Positions 41,890 to 51,828 of a stretch of 64,000 bases of DNA are shown piece by piece. The stretch lies in the NCBI RefSeq assembly GCF_007004655.1, contig NZ_ML660092.1, positions 124,001-188,000 on the forward strand, in the 5' to 3' direction. This stretch comes from Exilibacterium tricleocarpae. Lineage in GTDB: Bacteria; Pseudomonadota; Gammaproteobacteria; Pseudomonadales; Cellvibrionaceae. A model generated the notes under the pieces. It was not told where the DNA came from. It did not search any database and was given only the letters and a program-made list of their open reading frames with translations. The position numbers and the translations under genes were made by a program. Within the stretch, counting starts at the first letter, position 1. Every line of letters starts with the position of its first letter.

Positions 41890-44376
41890 TCAGTTTGAAA
41901 ATGCCTCGGTCTTGGTTGCCTGATACAGCGGCCAGAGCAGTACAAAGGTCGAACCTTCACCTTCCTCGGATTCCAGTAACAGCCTGGCTTCGTGCTGCTC
42001 GGCAATTTTTTTGCAGATTGCCAGGCCGATACCCGTGCCGGGGTATTCTTTTTTCGCGTTGAGCCGCTCGAAGATCTGGAAAATTTTCTGTTGGTATTGC
42101 GGCTTTATACCAATGCCGTTGTCGTGGATTTCGATGCGGCAAAAGTTATCCTCCAATGAGCTGTTCAAAGATACCGTCGGTGTGTCGCTGCGATTGAACT
42201 TGAGACCGTTGCCGACCAGGTTCAACAGCAACTGGAACAGCTGGGACGGCACGGCGGTTACAGTGGGCAGTTCGTCACTCCAGGTGAATTTACCCCGGCT
42301 TTCTTCCAGGCTGACATGCAGGGTGTTGTACACCTGTTGGCATACCTCGGCCAGAGACACCGATTTGCGGCTGTCGACCGGTTGGTCCAGGCGGCAAAAC
42401 ATCAGCACGTCGCTGATCATGTTCCGCGCCCGCTGCGCACCGTCAGTAATAAATTTCAGGTACTCCCTTTCTTTGTCTTCCAGGTGATCTGTCAACCGCT
42501 GTTCCAGTAATTGACTGAAGCTGTGTACCATACGTACCGGTTCCTGCAGATCGTGAGAGCAGATAAAAGCAAACCGTTCCAGTTGTTCGTTGGACTGCGT
42601 GAGTTTCTCGATAGTCTGGTCCATCAGGATATTCTTATCGGTCAGGTCGTCCAGCAGCCGTTTGCGCTCGCTGATATCCATCACCGATACCACCGTATGG
42701 GGACGGCCGTCCAACATCGTCGGCCCCAGACCGATTTCCAGTGGCACCTCGATGCCGTCGCTGCGCACCCCGGTGAGAACATCTTCGTCGGCTGCCATGC
42801 GGCGGGGCTTGGGGTCGTATTGATAACCTTCGCGCAACACCCGATGTCGATGGCGAATGCTGCCGGGCACCAGTTTATCCACATTCTCGCCTTCCAACTG
42901 CTGCTCTCCGTAAGCGAACAGCTCCCTGGCGCTGTGGTTGGTACTGACGATGGCGCCGCCGGTGTCCACCAGCAGCACCCCGACGGGCAATTGCTCGGTG
43001 ATGGCGCGAAGGCGCTGCTCTGACTCTTGCAGGACGGTATTTTTTTGCTTGAGGTCGTCGAGCAATTGTTTGCGCTCACTGATATCCAGCACCGATACCA
43101 GCGTGTGGGTTCGGCCATTTAACCGGATGGGGCCGAGTCCGATCTCCAGCGGTACTTCGGTGCCGTCGCTGCGCACTCCGGTGAGGTAATCCACGTCGGC
43201 CGCCATGCGGCGGGGTTTGGGATCGTATTGATAGCCGTTGCGCAGGGCCTGGTGCCGATGGCGAATATTGACAGGTACCAGTTTGTCCACATTCTCACCT
43301 ACCAGTTGCTCCTCCTGGTAGCCAAAGAGCTCCCGCGCACCGCGGTTGACACTGACGATGACGCCGTCGGTGTCTACCAGCAACACCCCGACGGGTAATT
43401 GTTCGGTAAAGGCGCGAAAGCGGTGGTCGGACTCGCTTTCGATATAGTTGGGGTCGGCGGATAGCTGCTGTCGCTGGCATTTGCCCAGCGCCTGCCAGTC
43501 CAGCAGCAAGCCCGCCAGCGGCAGGGCGAAGCCGGTGATTTTCAGCCCGTGAACCGCGTTGAAGTAGTGGTCGAACAGTTGCTCTGAGCCGAGGTTTAGG
43601 CAGACTTCGAGGAGAGTATTCAGGGTGACTGCGATGGTGATGGTCGCTGTGAAAAAATCCCGCCGTTGTTGGTAGAGCCTCCAGGTCAATGGCAGGCAAG
43701 CGAGGAATATCACCCCGGGCGAGGCGTGAACGAGCGGGCTGCCGGCTGGCTGCCCACCGGATACCATCCAGTCCGTCAATGCGTACACCGCGATCGAAAC
43801 CAGCACCCAGATCACCAGCACGCCCGGAGTGCCGAATATCAGGCGCCGGGGTCTGGCGAGCAGAATCACCGCCGTCGCGAGCAGTAGTGCCACGGCGCCG
43901 GTGGCGCGTGCGATAGTTGCGGTCAGTAGAATCGGGGCCGGGTTTGGCGGCGCAGTCGGTATAGCGGCAGCCAACAGCGCGTGGACGGCGTCGGCACTGC
44001 CACCGGCCGCCAGGGCCAGGGCCAGCAAAGGCACTGCGGTGTCGCGACGGATATTGTAGTGCGATAATGCTACAGCCAACAGGATTGTCGCAGTTACTGC
44101 ACCCATGGCCTCCAGTAAGGTGTGAAAAAAGAGGCCGTTGGAAATTACTTGGGCGCCGTTCACTGCCTGTATCGGCGGTATTTCGGTGACACTGGCAAGG
44201 CTGATTCCCCAGCCGCTCAACAGCGGCGGCAGGCAGGCTGCCAGGGGCAGCGCCAGCAGCCAAACGGGAAAACTGGGCATTGTCGGGGTATCGGTATTCG
44301 TGGTGCCGGGAGAGTGCACTTTTACCGCAGCGGCTGCTTGGGCCGCAGCATAGTGTTTGGGGTTGGTGTTATTCAC
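41890..44376 (-). CDS. Membrane hybrid sensor kinase with duplicated PAS domains
   Basis: 828 residues. Residues about 35-300 contain seven or eight membrane helices forming an integral sensory module (MASE-like; it includes SADAVHALLAA). Two PAS domains follow (about 318-440 and 455-575). They are strikingly alike, sharing EQLPVGVLLVDT, ARELF, GENVDKLVP, IRHRH, GYQYDPKPRRMAAD and GVRSDG, evidence of an internal duplication. Next are the H-box (FICSHDLQEPVRMVHSFSQL) and ATPase domain (NLVGNGLKFN, DNGIGIKPQY, GTGIGLAICKKIAEQH). The signal is unknown. As first gene of a same-strand cluster it likely feeds phosphate to the Rcp1-like regulator and finally to the c-di-GMP protein. Confidence 0.9.
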   Translation of the reverse strand: MNNTNPKHYAAAQAAAAVKVHSPGTTNTDTPTMPSFPVWLLALPLAACLPPLLSGWGISLASVTEIPPIQAVNGAQVISNGLFFHTLLEAMGAVTATILLAVALSHYNIRRDTAVPLLALALAAGGSADAVHALLAAAIPTAPPNPAPILLTATIARATGAVALLLATAVILLARPRRLIFGTPGVLVIWVLVSIAVYALTDWMVSGGQPAGSPLVHASPGVIFLACLPLTWRLYQQRRDFFTATITIAVTLNTLLEVCLNLGSEQLFDHYFNAVHGLKITGFALPLAGLLLDWQALGKCQRQQLSADPNYIESESDHRFRAFTEQLPVGVLLVDTDGVIVSVNRGARELFGYQEEQLVGENVDKLVPVNIRHRHQALRNGYQYDPKPRRMAADVDYLTGVRSDGTEVPLEIGLGPIRLNGRTHTLVSVLDISERKQLLDDLKQKNTVLQESEQRLRAITEQLPVGVLLVDTGGAIVSTNHSARELFAYGEQQLEGENVDKLVPGSIRHRHRVLREGYQYDPKPRRMAADEDVLTGVRSDGIEVPLEIGLGPTMLDGRPHTVVSVMDISERKRLLDDLTDKNILMDQTIEKLTQSNEQLERFAFICSHDLQEPVRMVHSFSQLLEQRLTDHLEDKEREYLKFITDGAQRARNMISDVLMFCRLDQPVDSRKSVSLAEVCQQVYNTLHVSLEESRGKFTWSDELPTVTAVPSQLFQLLLNLVGNGLKFNRSDTPTVSLNSSLEDNFCRIEIHDNGIGIKPQYQQKIFQIFERLNAKKEYPGTGIGLAICKKIAEQHEARLLLESEEGEGSTFVLLWPLYQATKTEAFSN

Positions 44377-44646
44377 GTTGCAGGCAACCCACCATTGCTC
44401 GATGCCCGCTTGCCTGTGGTTTCTGTGGTTTGAGTCGGTTGTCGGGATGGATGCTAACAGCTACGGCATCTAGCCCAACTACAGTGGTATTCCATTGCAT
44501 TCGCATCCTCACAGCTACCGCCGAAAACAGGTGTCACTCATTGATCGTCTAAGTATAGGTTTACCCCTGGGGTAGCCACATAATTTATTGTTATATTAAA
44601 TAGCTAAAACGATTTGAATGGCGATAGATGTGCGGTTTCCGCGGCA

Positions 44647-45396
44647 TTAGGTGTCGGTGTCCGCCCGGCTTAATTCCCTTATATAGTAGAGGGTGCCGCC
44701 GGCAACCGCCGCCGGCATAATAAAGATATTGACGACGGGCACCATAGTGCCCAGCATCACCAGCCCGCCGAATCCATAGGTGCTGAAAAGATTGCCTCCC
44801 AGTTGCTCTCTCAACGCCGTAAATCGCCAGCGATTGTTGTCGGCGGCGTAGTCGACGTATTGAATGGCCATGCTCCAGGCTCCCCACAAGATACCGATAA
44901 CCGGGACCAGAAGGTTCAACAGCGGAACAAACGACATTACAACCATCAAGATCGCAATACCGATACCGCGCACAATAAAGTACCACAGCTTGGTAAACTC
45001 GCGACCAATGGTGCGGGGGATCATCTGTCTCAGCGGCTCGCTTTCGACTGCCACGCCGGTTTCGTGCAGTTCGATCTTTTCCGCCAGCAGGCCGTAGAAG
45101 GGGGCGGCGATCAGGTTGGTGATAACACTGAAGCTGTAGCCGTAGGCCACCAGCACGGTCAGGGCAACCAGCGCTGCGAGTATCCAGGCGAGAAAATCCA
45201 GCCAGCCGGGCAACCAGCTCATCAGCCAGTCGATAGCGCTGTCGAACTGTTGGATCAACACCCCGGTCACAATCACAAACAACAGCAGATTAATTAACAG
45301 CGGCACCAGAATAAAAGCGCGCAGTTGCGGATGGGTGATCAGCCTGATGCCTTCCATCAGGTAGTGGGCCCCGGTCGGGAGGCGGTTTATCTGCAT
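44647..45396 (-). CDS. cysZ: Sulfate transporter CysZ
   Basis: 249 residues of the EI24/CysZ family. Family segments are visible: GAHYLMEGIRLITHPQLRAF at the start, LIAAPFYGLLAEKIE between the first membrane helices, and FVPLLNLLVPVIGILWGAWS with AIQYVDYAADN. CysZ is a high-affinity sulfate permease used for cysteine synthesis. No other cys gene is in the neighbourhood. It lies 100 bases downstream of the PA4642-family gene on the same strand. Confidence 0.92.
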   Translation of the reverse strand: MQINRLPTGAHYLMEGIRLITHPQLRAFILVPLLINLLLFVIVTGVLIQQFDSAIDWLMSWLPGWLDFLAWILAALVALTVLVAYGYSFSVITNLIAAPFYGLLAEKIELHETGVAVESEPLRQMIPRTIGREFTKLWYFIVRGIGIAILMVVMSFVPLLNLLVPVIGILWGAWSMAIQYVDYAADNNRWRFTALREQLGGNLFSTYGFGGLVMLGTMVPVVNIFIMPAAVAGGTLYYIRELSRADTDT

Positions 45397-45496
45397 GGTC
45401 GACTCCGATCAAAGCAGGCATTGTAGCGGGGCGACCAAACGGAGACCATCGGCTTAGCAAAAATTGACATTCGGGGAGTGGTTGGGCGCAGGTGGG

Positions 45497-45793
45497 CTAT
45501 TTTGCGCCGGCGGCGGTGAGGGCCGTGACATAGTCTTCAGCCAGGCGGTGGTGCTTGACGACCTGGAGAAAGGTTTTGCCGTCTTGATTGGTGGCGTTGA
45601 TATTGCGGCCGGACTCGAGAAAGAATTTCAGAAAAGTAGTGAAGTTGTCGGCCTTCATACCGCGATAGGCTTTTTCCAGCACGTGGAAATCCGCATCGAG
45701 ATCGTCGCTGGGTTGCAATTGTAGAAAAGTCTTTATCCGCTCATCGTCGAAGGTTTCGCCGAGAACTTTTTGTTTGTCTTTGCGTAGGGACAT
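45497..45793 (-). CDS. PA4642-family protein
   Basis: 98 residues beginning MSLRKDKQKVLGETFDDERI, the recognisable start of the PA4642 family, which is restricted to gammaproteobacteria. It is small, soluble and helical, without cysteines or known motifs. Function is unknown. It may be cotranscribed with gatB or cysZ. Its presence supports the lineage assignment. Confidence 0.87.
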   Translation of the reverse strand: MSLRKDKQKVLGETFDDERIKTFLQLQPSDDLDADFHVLEKAYRGMKADNFTTFLKFFLESGRNINATNQDGKTFLQVVKHHRLAEDYVTALTAAGAK

Positions 45794-45871
45794 GGATGTC
45801 GTACCTCATTTTTGCCTGCCACCGATACTGGCATCGAATTTCGGAGTGTTGCTGTCGGCGGTTAAGGGTGT

Positions 45872-47326
45872 CTATTTGTTTTTCGGCTCGAGTTTTTTCA
45901 ACAATATCTTGTTGAGGATTTGCGGGTTTGCCTGTCCCTTCGATGCCTTCATGATTTGACCGACGAAATAACCCAGCATTTTGGGCCGCTTGGCGGGGTC
46001 GGCGTTGCGATAGTTATCGACTTGTTTGGCACTGTCGGCAATCACTGCATCGACCATGGCCTCCAGTGCCGCCGTATCCGAAACCTGCTGCAGGCCCTGA
46101 TTCGCAATGATTGTGTCGGCATCGCCCCCGTCTTTCCACATGACTTCAAAAACCTGCTTCGCCATTTTACCGGAAATGGTGTTGTCCAGCACACGGGCGA
46201 TCAGGCCACCCAGTTGGGCAGCGCTGACCGGACTGTCTTTGATGTGTCGTTCGTCGGCGTTGAGCCGGGCGGAGACTTCACCCATTAACCAGTTGGCCGC
46301 CTGCTTGGCGTCGCCGCAGGCCGCGACGAGAGCTTCAAAAAAAGCGGCGCCGGCGGCGTCGCTGCTGAGGGCGGCGGCATCGTAAGTGGACAGTCCGTAT
46401 TCGTTTACAAAGCGGGACTGGCGGGCATCGGGCAGCTCCGGCAGTTGTTTGGCGATGGCATCGATATAGTCCGCCTCAAGCACCACGGGTAGCAGATCCG
46501 GACAGGGGAAGTAACGATAGTCATTGGCCTCCTCTTTGGAGCGCATGCTGCGGGCGGTTTTGCTGTCGCCGTCGTAAAGGCGGGTTTCCTGCACCACCCG
46601 ACCGCCGTCCTCGATCAGGTCAATCTGCCTTGCCACTTCAAGTTTGATCGCCTCCTCTATAAACCGGAACGAGTTCAGGTTTTTTGTCTCGGTGCGGGTA
46701 CCGAGTGTCTTATCGCCCCGGGGGCGCACTGATATATTCACATCGAAGCGCATCGAGCCCTGGGACATATCGCCGTCGCAGATACCCAGTGAGGTGGCGA
46801 TCGAGTGCAGCTTGCGGGCGCAGGCAACGGCCTCTTCCGCGCTTCTCATATCGGGCTCCGTCACGACTTCGATAAGCGGGGTGCCGGCGCGGTTCAGGTC
46901 GATGCCGGACATACCGTGAAAATCCTCGTGCAGCGATTTACCGGCGTCTTCCTCCAGATGGGCGTGGTGAATGCGTATCCGCTTGCTGTCGCCGCCGGCC
47001 AGTTGCACATCCACATGGCCGCGGCCGACGATGGGCTTCGCCAACTGGGTGGTCTGGTAACCTTTCGGCAGATCGGGATAAAAGTAATTTTTGCGCTCGA
47101 ACACCGAAGTGGTGGCGATTTCCGCATCGACGGCCAGGCCGAACATCACCGCGTAGCGAAATGCCGCCTCATTGGCCACCGGCAGGGTGCCCGGCATGGC
47201 CAGGTCCACGGCACAGGCCTGGGTGTTGGGGGCGGCGCCAAAGGCGGTGGCGGCGCCGGAAAAGATTTTTGATTGGGTGGCGAGCTGGATATGAACTTCA
47301 AGCCCGATAACCGTTTCCCATTCCAT
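45872..47326 (-). CDS. gatB: Aspartyl/glutamyl-tRNA amidotransferase subunit B
   Basis: 484 residues. The N-terminal kinase-like domain opens [20 protein letters not shown], with the conserved [15 protein letters not shown] and [11 protein letters not shown]. The C-terminal GatB/YqeY helical tail ends [16 protein letters not shown]-like ([15 protein letters not shown]). With GatC and GatA it converts Glu-tRNA-Gln or Asp-tRNA-Asn to the amidated form. It is the last gene of gatCAB. The gap of about 100 bases from gatA is larger than usual but on the same strand. Confidence 0.97.
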   Translation of the reverse strand: MEWETVIGLEVHIQLATQSKIFSGAATAFGAAPNTQACAVDLAMPGTLPVANEAAFRYAVMFGLAVDAEIATTSVFERKNYFYPDLPKGYQTTQLAKPIVGRGHVDVQLAGGDSKRIRIHHAHLEEDAGKSLHEDFHGMSGIDLNRAGTPLIEVVTEPDMRSAEEAVACARKLHSIATSLGICDGDMSQGSMRFDVNISVRPRGDKTLGTRTETKNLNSFRFIEEAIKLEVARQIDLIEDGGRVVQETRLYDGDSKTARSMRSKEEANDYRYFPCPDLLPVVLEADYIDAIAKQLPELPDARQSRFVNEYGLSTYDAAALSSDAAGAAFFEALVAACGDAKQAANWLMGEVSARLNADERHIKDSPVSAAQLGGLIARVLDNTISGKMAKQVFEVMWKDGGDADTIIANQGLQQVSDTAALEAMVDAVIADSAKQVDNYRNADPAKRPKMLGYFVGQIMKASKGQANPQILNKILLKKLEPKNK

Positions 47327-47427
47327 GCGTTTGCCTCGTTCAGTCGATACCCTGTGTATTCGATGTCTTGTTATTCAATGCGAAGTTGTGAGGAGTTGTG
47401 TATGCCCCAGTTGTTCATTCCCGGCCG

Positions 47428-48879
47428 TTAAATTCCCTGGGGGGCCTGCAAATGGTGCCCGGTCGCCAGTTGAAACTGGTGGGCGATATTCAGCAGGCGG
47501 GCCTCCTCGAAATAGTTGCCGATCAGTTGTAAACCGACCGGTTTTCCCGCTACCTGCCCGCAGGGTAGTGACAGACCGGGCAGACCCGCAAGATTGACCG
47601 GGGTGGTGTAGATATCTTCGAGATACATGGCGACCGGGTCGTCGCTTTTGGCACCGAAGCGAAACGCGGGTGCCGGTGCGGTGGGTCCCAGCACGACGTC
47701 GACCTCGGTAAAGGCCGTGACAAAATCCTGCTTGATCAGGCGCCGCACCTGTTGCGCCTTGTTGTAGTAGGCGTCGTAGTATCCCGCCGACAGCGCATAG
47801 GTGCCCACCAGGATGCGGCGTTTCACCTCGGCGCCGAAGCCCTCGCCGCGGGAGCGCTTATAGAGATCGGCCAGGTCTTTCGGGTTATCACAGCGATAGC
47901 CGTAGCGCACCCCATCGAAACGCGACAGGTTGGCTGAGCATTCCGCCGGAGCAATCACGTAATAAGCGGGCACGGCGAGATTGCTGTGGGGCAGGCTGAT
48001 AGTTTTTATCTGCGCGCCCAGCGCCTCATACTGCTCAATGGCGGCCTCCACTGCCGCGCCGACACCGGCGTCCAGCCCCGCGCCGAAATACTCCGCCGGT
48101 ACACCGATTTTCAGACCCTCGATACTGTCGCTGAGGTGCTCGGTATAGTCCGGCACCGGCCGCTCGACGCTGGTTGAATCGCGGGCGTCGAAGCCGGCCA
48201 TCACCGCCAGCAGCAGCGCGGCATCCTCGGCCGTCCTGGTGATAATGCCGCCCTGGTCGAGACTCGAGGCAAAGGCGATCATACCCCAGCGCGAGACCCG
48301 GCCGTAGGTGGGTTTGAGGCCGGTAACGCCGCAGTGGGAGGCCGGCTGGCGAATCGAACCGCCGGTATCGGTAGCGGTCGCCGCCGGTGCCAGGCGGGCC
48401 GCCACGCAGGCGGCCGAGCCGCCGGAGGAGCCGCCGGGGACACTGTCGGTGGCCCAGGGGTTTTTTACCGGCCCGTAGAAGCTGTTCTCATTGGACGAGC
48501 CCATCGCAAATTCGTCCATATTGGTTTTGCCGAGACTCACACAACCGGCGTTGTCGAAATTGTCGATAACTTTGGCGTTATAGGGAGGCACGAAGTTGTC
48601 CAGCATTTTCGAGCCGCAACTGGTGCGCTGGCCGCGGGTGCAGAAGATATCCTTGTGGGCAATGGGTATGCCGCACAGGGGCGCCGCCGTACCCGCGGCC
48701 CGCTCGGCGTCGGCGGCCCGTGCCCGGGCCAGGGCCGCATCTGCGGTAACGCTGATAAAACTGTTGTAAGCGGTGTCCAGGCGCTGAATGCGCTCTAGAT
48801 AGTGGCGGGTCAGCTCCTCGCAGGAGAACGCCTTGTCTGCCAGGCCGCGACTCAGCTCGGCGATGGTTTGATCGTGCAT
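47428..48879 (-). CDS. gatA: Aspartyl/glutamyl-tRNA amidotransferase subunit A
   Basis: 483 residues of the amidase signature family. The catalytic Lys is in [11 protein letters not shown], and the Ser-cisSer pair is in [13 protein letters not shown] with [13 protein letters not shown]. GatA releases ammonia from glutamine (or asparagine) and channels it to GatB. The start is an ATG at 48879. It follows gatC by about 80 bases. Confidence 0.97.
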   Translation of the reverse strand: MHDQTIAELSRGLADKAFSCEELTRHYLERIQRLDTAYNSFISVTADAALARARAADAERAAGTAAPLCGIPIAHKDIFCTRGQRTSCGSKMLDNFVPPYNAKVIDNFDNAGCVSLGKTNMDEFAMGSSNENSFYGPVKNPWATDSVPGGSSGGSAACVAARLAPAATATDTGGSIRQPASHCGVTGLKPTYGRVSRWGMIAFASSLDQGGIITRTAEDAALLLAVMAGFDARDSTSVERPVPDYTEHLSDSIEGLKIGVPAEYFGAGLDAGVGAAVEAAIEQYEALGAQIKTISLPHSNLAVPAYYVIAPAECSANLSRFDGVRYGYRCDNPKDLADLYKRSRGEGFGAEVKRRILVGTYALSAGYYDAYYNKAQQVRRLIKQDFVTAFTEVDVVLGPTAPAPAFRFGAKSDDPVAMYLEDIYTTPVNLAGLPGLSLPCGQVAGKPVGLQLIGNYFEEARLLNIAHQFQLATGHHLQAPQGI

Positions 48880-48956
48880 TGAGAGTTGTCCTCAGGTGGT
48901 ATGTCGCTTAAAAAATGTGATCTGGCTATCAGTTATCGAGATCCGTGTCGAGGCGG

Positions 48957-49265
48957 TTATTCGACAGTCCCTATTAAATCACTCTGGTCGATCACTTTGG
49001 GGACCAGGTATAACCCCGCCTCGGCGGCGGGTGCCAGGTTTTGAAACGCCGCGTGCTGATCGGTCTCGGTAACGGTGTCGCTGCGCAGGCGCTGTACCGC
49101 ATCCAGTGGGTGCGCCATGGGCTCAACCCCCTGGGTATCGGCAGTCTGGAGCTGATCCACAAGCTGCAATACCTCGGTAATACTGCGGGTGACTTCATCG
49201 ATGGTGGCGTCGGTGATTTCGATACGCGCCAGCTCGGCCAGCTTTTCAATGTCTGCACGCTCCAC
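48957..49265 (-). CDS. gatC: Aspartyl/glutamyl-tRNA amidotransferase subunit C
   Basis: 102 residues from a GTG start (VERADIEKLAELARIEIT). The MAHPLDAVQRLRSDTVTE segment and the helical N-terminus are standard for GatC, which stabilises the A and B subunits. First gene of gatCAB, divergent from mreB across 392 bases as in pseudomonads. Confidence 0.94.
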   Translation of the reverse strand: MERADIEKLAELARIEITDATIDEVTRSITEVLQLVDQLQTADTQGVEPMAHPLDAVQRLRSDTVTETDQHAAFQNLAPAAEAGLYLVPKVIDQSDLIGTVE

Positions 49266-49657
49266 AGGGGTCTCCGAATACTGGGTGGGTGAATGCCAAT
49301 TCCCGCCGCCGCGGCGTCCGGGGCGCTAAACTTATCATATTTGTGCCTTGCTCTAAATCCCCGCCATTGATAGAGTTCGTCAGTTTAGGAGGCCGGCCGC
49401 AAAAGCACGTAAATGTCGGCCTGTTTACCCGCCGCCAACGGCGGGTCCGGCGACAGTGGGACGGTGGCAGAACGGTGCCAAATTGCACAAGTGCGATCCG
49501 GGTCGAAATTTGCGGCTCGACGGCGCTTCTTCTATAAAGACAGCGTTTCTCCCGTTTATAAGGTTATCTTCTGATCCATCGGGACGGTGCAGCACACCGG
49601 AAAAACCGGTTAAGTGGATACCTCAGGTGCATTATTACTAAAAGGTTTAAATAACAC
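49266..49657. other. 392-base divergent spacer between gatC and mreB
   Basis: It holds no gene. Visible elements are a short palindrome GCACAAGTGC (49485-49494), a promoter candidate for mreB (annotated separately) and an A/T-rich stretch before the mreB start. A TATGAT near 49336 on the minus strand may be the -10 of gatC but lacks a good -35. Confidence 0.45.
49510..49538 (+). promoter_or_regulatory. Candidate mreB promoter
   Basis: TTGCGG (49510-49515) and TATAAA (49533-49538) are spaced by 17 bases. The predicted transcript would have a leader of about 110 bases before mreB. Confidence 0.45.
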
Positions 49658-50698
49658 ATGCTATTGCCCAAGCGCCTGCGCGGCGTATTTTCGAACGATT
49701 TATCCATTGATCTGGGTACTGCCAATACACTGATATACGTGCGGGACAGCGGCATCGTTTTGGATGAACCCTCGGTGGTGGCGATTCGCCACCACAACGG
49801 CCAAAAGATTGTCGAGGCGGTCGGTGTGGAAGCCAAGCGGATGCTGGGGCGCACCCCGGGCAATATCACTGCGATCCGGCCGTTGAAAGATGGGGTTATT
49901 GCAGATTTTCAGGTGACCGAAAAGATGCTGCAGCATTTTATCAAAAAAGTGCACGAAAGCAGTTGGTTCCAGCCGAGCCCCAGGGTCCTGATCTGCGTGC
50001 CCTGCCTGTCCACGGAGGTTGAAAAACGCGCTATCCGGGAGTCGGCCATGGGCGCCGGGGCGCGGGAAGTGCGGTTGATCGAAGAGCCCATGGCCGCAGC
50101 CATCGGCGCCGGGTTGAAGGTAGAGGAAGCCCAAGGGTCGATGGTGGTGGATATCGGCGGCGGCACTACGGAAATTGCCATTATCTCACTCAACGGTGTG
50201 GTGTACTCCGATTCCGTGCGTATCGGCGGCGACCGGTTTGACGAGGCCATTGTGAACTACGTACGGCGCAACTACGGCAGCGTGATCGGCGATGCCACCG
50301 CCGAGCGCATCAAGCAGGAAGTCGGTTGTGCCTATGCCGGCAGCGAAGTGCGGGAGATCGATGTGCGCGGGCGCAATCTCGCAGAAGGGGTGCCGCGCAG
50401 CTTTACGCTCAACAGCGACGAGATTCTGGAGGCCCTGCAGGAGACCCTGGCGGGTATCGTGCAGGCGGTAAAAAGTGCGCTGGAGCAGTCGCCGCCGGAA
50501 CTCGCCTCGGATATTGCCGAGAGCGGTATCGTGGTCACCGGCGGCGGCGCCCTGTTGCGCGACCTGGATCGGCTGCTGACCGAGGAGACCGGTCTGCCGG
50601 TGATTATCGCCGAAGACCCGCTCACCTGCGTGGCCCGCGGCGGCGGTCGCGCTATGGAATTGATGGATCGCCTCCATATCGATCTGCTGTCCAGCTAA
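49658..50698 (+). CDS. mreB: Rod-shape-determining actin-like protein MreB
   Basis: 346 residues of bacterial actin. Nucleotide-binding motifs are [11 protein letters not shown] near the N-terminus, [20 protein letters not shown] in the middle and [16 protein letters not shown] near the end. It forms membrane-associated filaments that guide lateral wall synthesis with MreC, MreD, RodA and PBP2. It heads mreBCD-maf-rng-yhdP-nit. The gap to mreC (about 280 bases) is unusually long and filled by a 12-bp tandem array. Confidence 0.98.
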   Translation: MLLPKRLRGVFSNDLSIDLGTANTLIYVRDSGIVLDEPSVVAIRHHNGQKIVEAVGVEAKRMLGRTPGNITAIRPLKDGVIADFQVTEKMLQHFIKKVHESSWFQPSPRVLICVPCLSTEVEKRAIRESAMGAGAREVRLIEEPMAAAIGAGLKVEEAQGSMVVDIGGGTTEIAIISLNGVVYSDSVRIGGDRFDEAIVNYVRRNYGSVIGDATAERIKQEVGCAYAGSEVREIDVRGRNLAEGVPRSFTLNSDEILEALQETLAGIVQAVKSALEQSPPELASDIAESGIVVTGGGALLRDLDRLLTEETGLPVIIAEDPLTCVARGGGRAMELMDRLHIDLLSS

Positions 50699-50778
50699 AC
50701 GATTACTGCTGCAACCGTCGCCCATCTGCAGGATGCCTGATATTCAGTGCCGTGGTCCCCGGTGGTAGGCTGCCCTTG

Positions 50779-50862
50779 TTTGGAGTGAGAGTTGGAGTGA
50801 TAGTTGGGTCGAGGGTTGGGTCGAGGGTTGGGTCGAGGGTTGGGTCGAGAGTTGGGTTGACA
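50779..50862. repeat. 12-bp tandem repeat x7 between mreB and mreC
   Basis: Seven 12-base units start at 50779 and run without gap: TTTGGAGTGAGA, GTTGGAGTGATA, three copies of GTTGGGTCGAGG, GTTGGGTCGAGA and GTTGGGTTGACA. The centre is identical and the ends are diverged, the pattern of an array growing from the middle. A looser repeat (CTGTTTTTAG) follows at about 50890-50920. Confidence 0.95.
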
Positions 50863-50979
50863 GTGCCGGGTTTCGATTCTGGGTGTTCGGTGCTGTTTTT
50901 AGTACTGTTTTTAGCACTGTAGCTATCAGTGTTGTGATTATCCGTGCCAGGGTTGTTCAGAGCACGGGGAGGGTCCGCT

Positions 50980-51828
50980 ATTAAGCCGCTGTTTACCAAA
51001 GGCCCGTCCATGGCCTCCCGCGTTTTTGGTTTTGGCCTGGCTGCGCTGTTACTGATAGTGGTAAATATCTATACCGACTGGCTCGATCCCGTGCGGGCCA
51101 AGCTCGGGGTTATCGCCACTCCGTTTTACTGGTTTACCGATCTGCCCGAACGTTTCGGTGGCTGGTCACAGGATGCGCTGCGCAGCCGTGAATCCCTGCA
51201 ACAGGAAAACGCCGCCCTGAACGCGGAGTTGTTGATTCTTAAACGCAAACTGCAGCAGATGGCGTCGTTGACCGCCGAAAACCTGCGCCTGCGACAACTG
51301 ATGAACTCCGCCGAGATGGTCCAGGACCGGGTGCTGGTGGCGGAGCTGATTGGCATTTCTCCCGATCCCCTGGCCCACAAGGTCGTTATCAACAAGGGCG
51401 CTGAGCAGGGCGTGTATCCGGGCCAGCCACTGCTGGATGCATTCGGCCTGATGGGGCAGGTGGTGGCGGTGAGTCCCTATTCCAGCGAGGTGCTGCTGAT
51501 CACCGACAGCACTCACGCCCTGCCGGTGCAGGTCAACCGCAACGGCGTGCGCGCGGTGGCCGAAGGTGTCGGCGATTTATACCAACTGAAGCTGCGCCAT
51601 GTATCCGGCACCGTCGACATTCGCGCCGGCGACCTGTTGGTCAGTTCCGGACTCGGGCAGCGCTTCCCGGTGGGCTATCCGGTGGCCGAGGTGGAATCGG
51701 TGGAGCACGATCCCGGCCGGCCGTTTGTTACCGTGAATGCCAGACCTAAAGCCCAGCTCAACCGCAGCCGTCATGTGCTGTTGGTGTTCAGTCGGCAGAC
51801 GGACACCGGTGTCCGGAGCGGCGGTTAG
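50980..51828 (+). CDS. mreC: Rod-shape-determining protein MreC
   Basis: About 282 residues if translation begins at ATT 50980, giving IKPLFTKGPSMASRVFGFGL, which lines up with the conserved MKPIFxxGPS start of MreC proteins. GGGGAGGG lies six bases upstream at ideal spacing. In-frame alternatives are GTG 50944 and ATG 51010. One membrane helix (FGFGLAALLLIVVNIYT) is followed by a coiled coil (SRESLQQENAALNAELLIL) and the two periplasmic beta domains (AELIGISPDPLAHKVVINKG, GDLLVSSGLGQRFPVGYPVA). MreC links MreB filaments to the periplasmic synthases. It ends at TAG, overlapped by mreD's GTG. Confidence 0.93.
   Translation: MKPLFTKGPSMASRVFGFGLAALLLIVVNIYTDWLDPVRAKLGVIATPFYWFTDLPERFGGWSQDALRSRESLQQENAALNAELLILKRKLQQMASLTAENLRLRQLMNSAEMVQDRVLVAELIGISPDPLAHKVVINKGAEQGVYPGQPLLDAFGLMGQVVAVSPYSSEVLLITDSTHALPVQVNRNGVRAVAEGVGDLYQLKLRHVSGTVDIRAGDLLVSSGLGQRFPVGYPVAEVESVEHDPGRPFVTVNARPKAQLNRSRHVLLVFSRQTDTGVRSGG

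Noticed and set aside
50703-51011. Thr/Asp/Pro-repeat minus-strand frame between mreB and mreC
   Set aside because: It is a reading of the 12-bp tandem array, absent any start signal, and overlaps the mreC start region.
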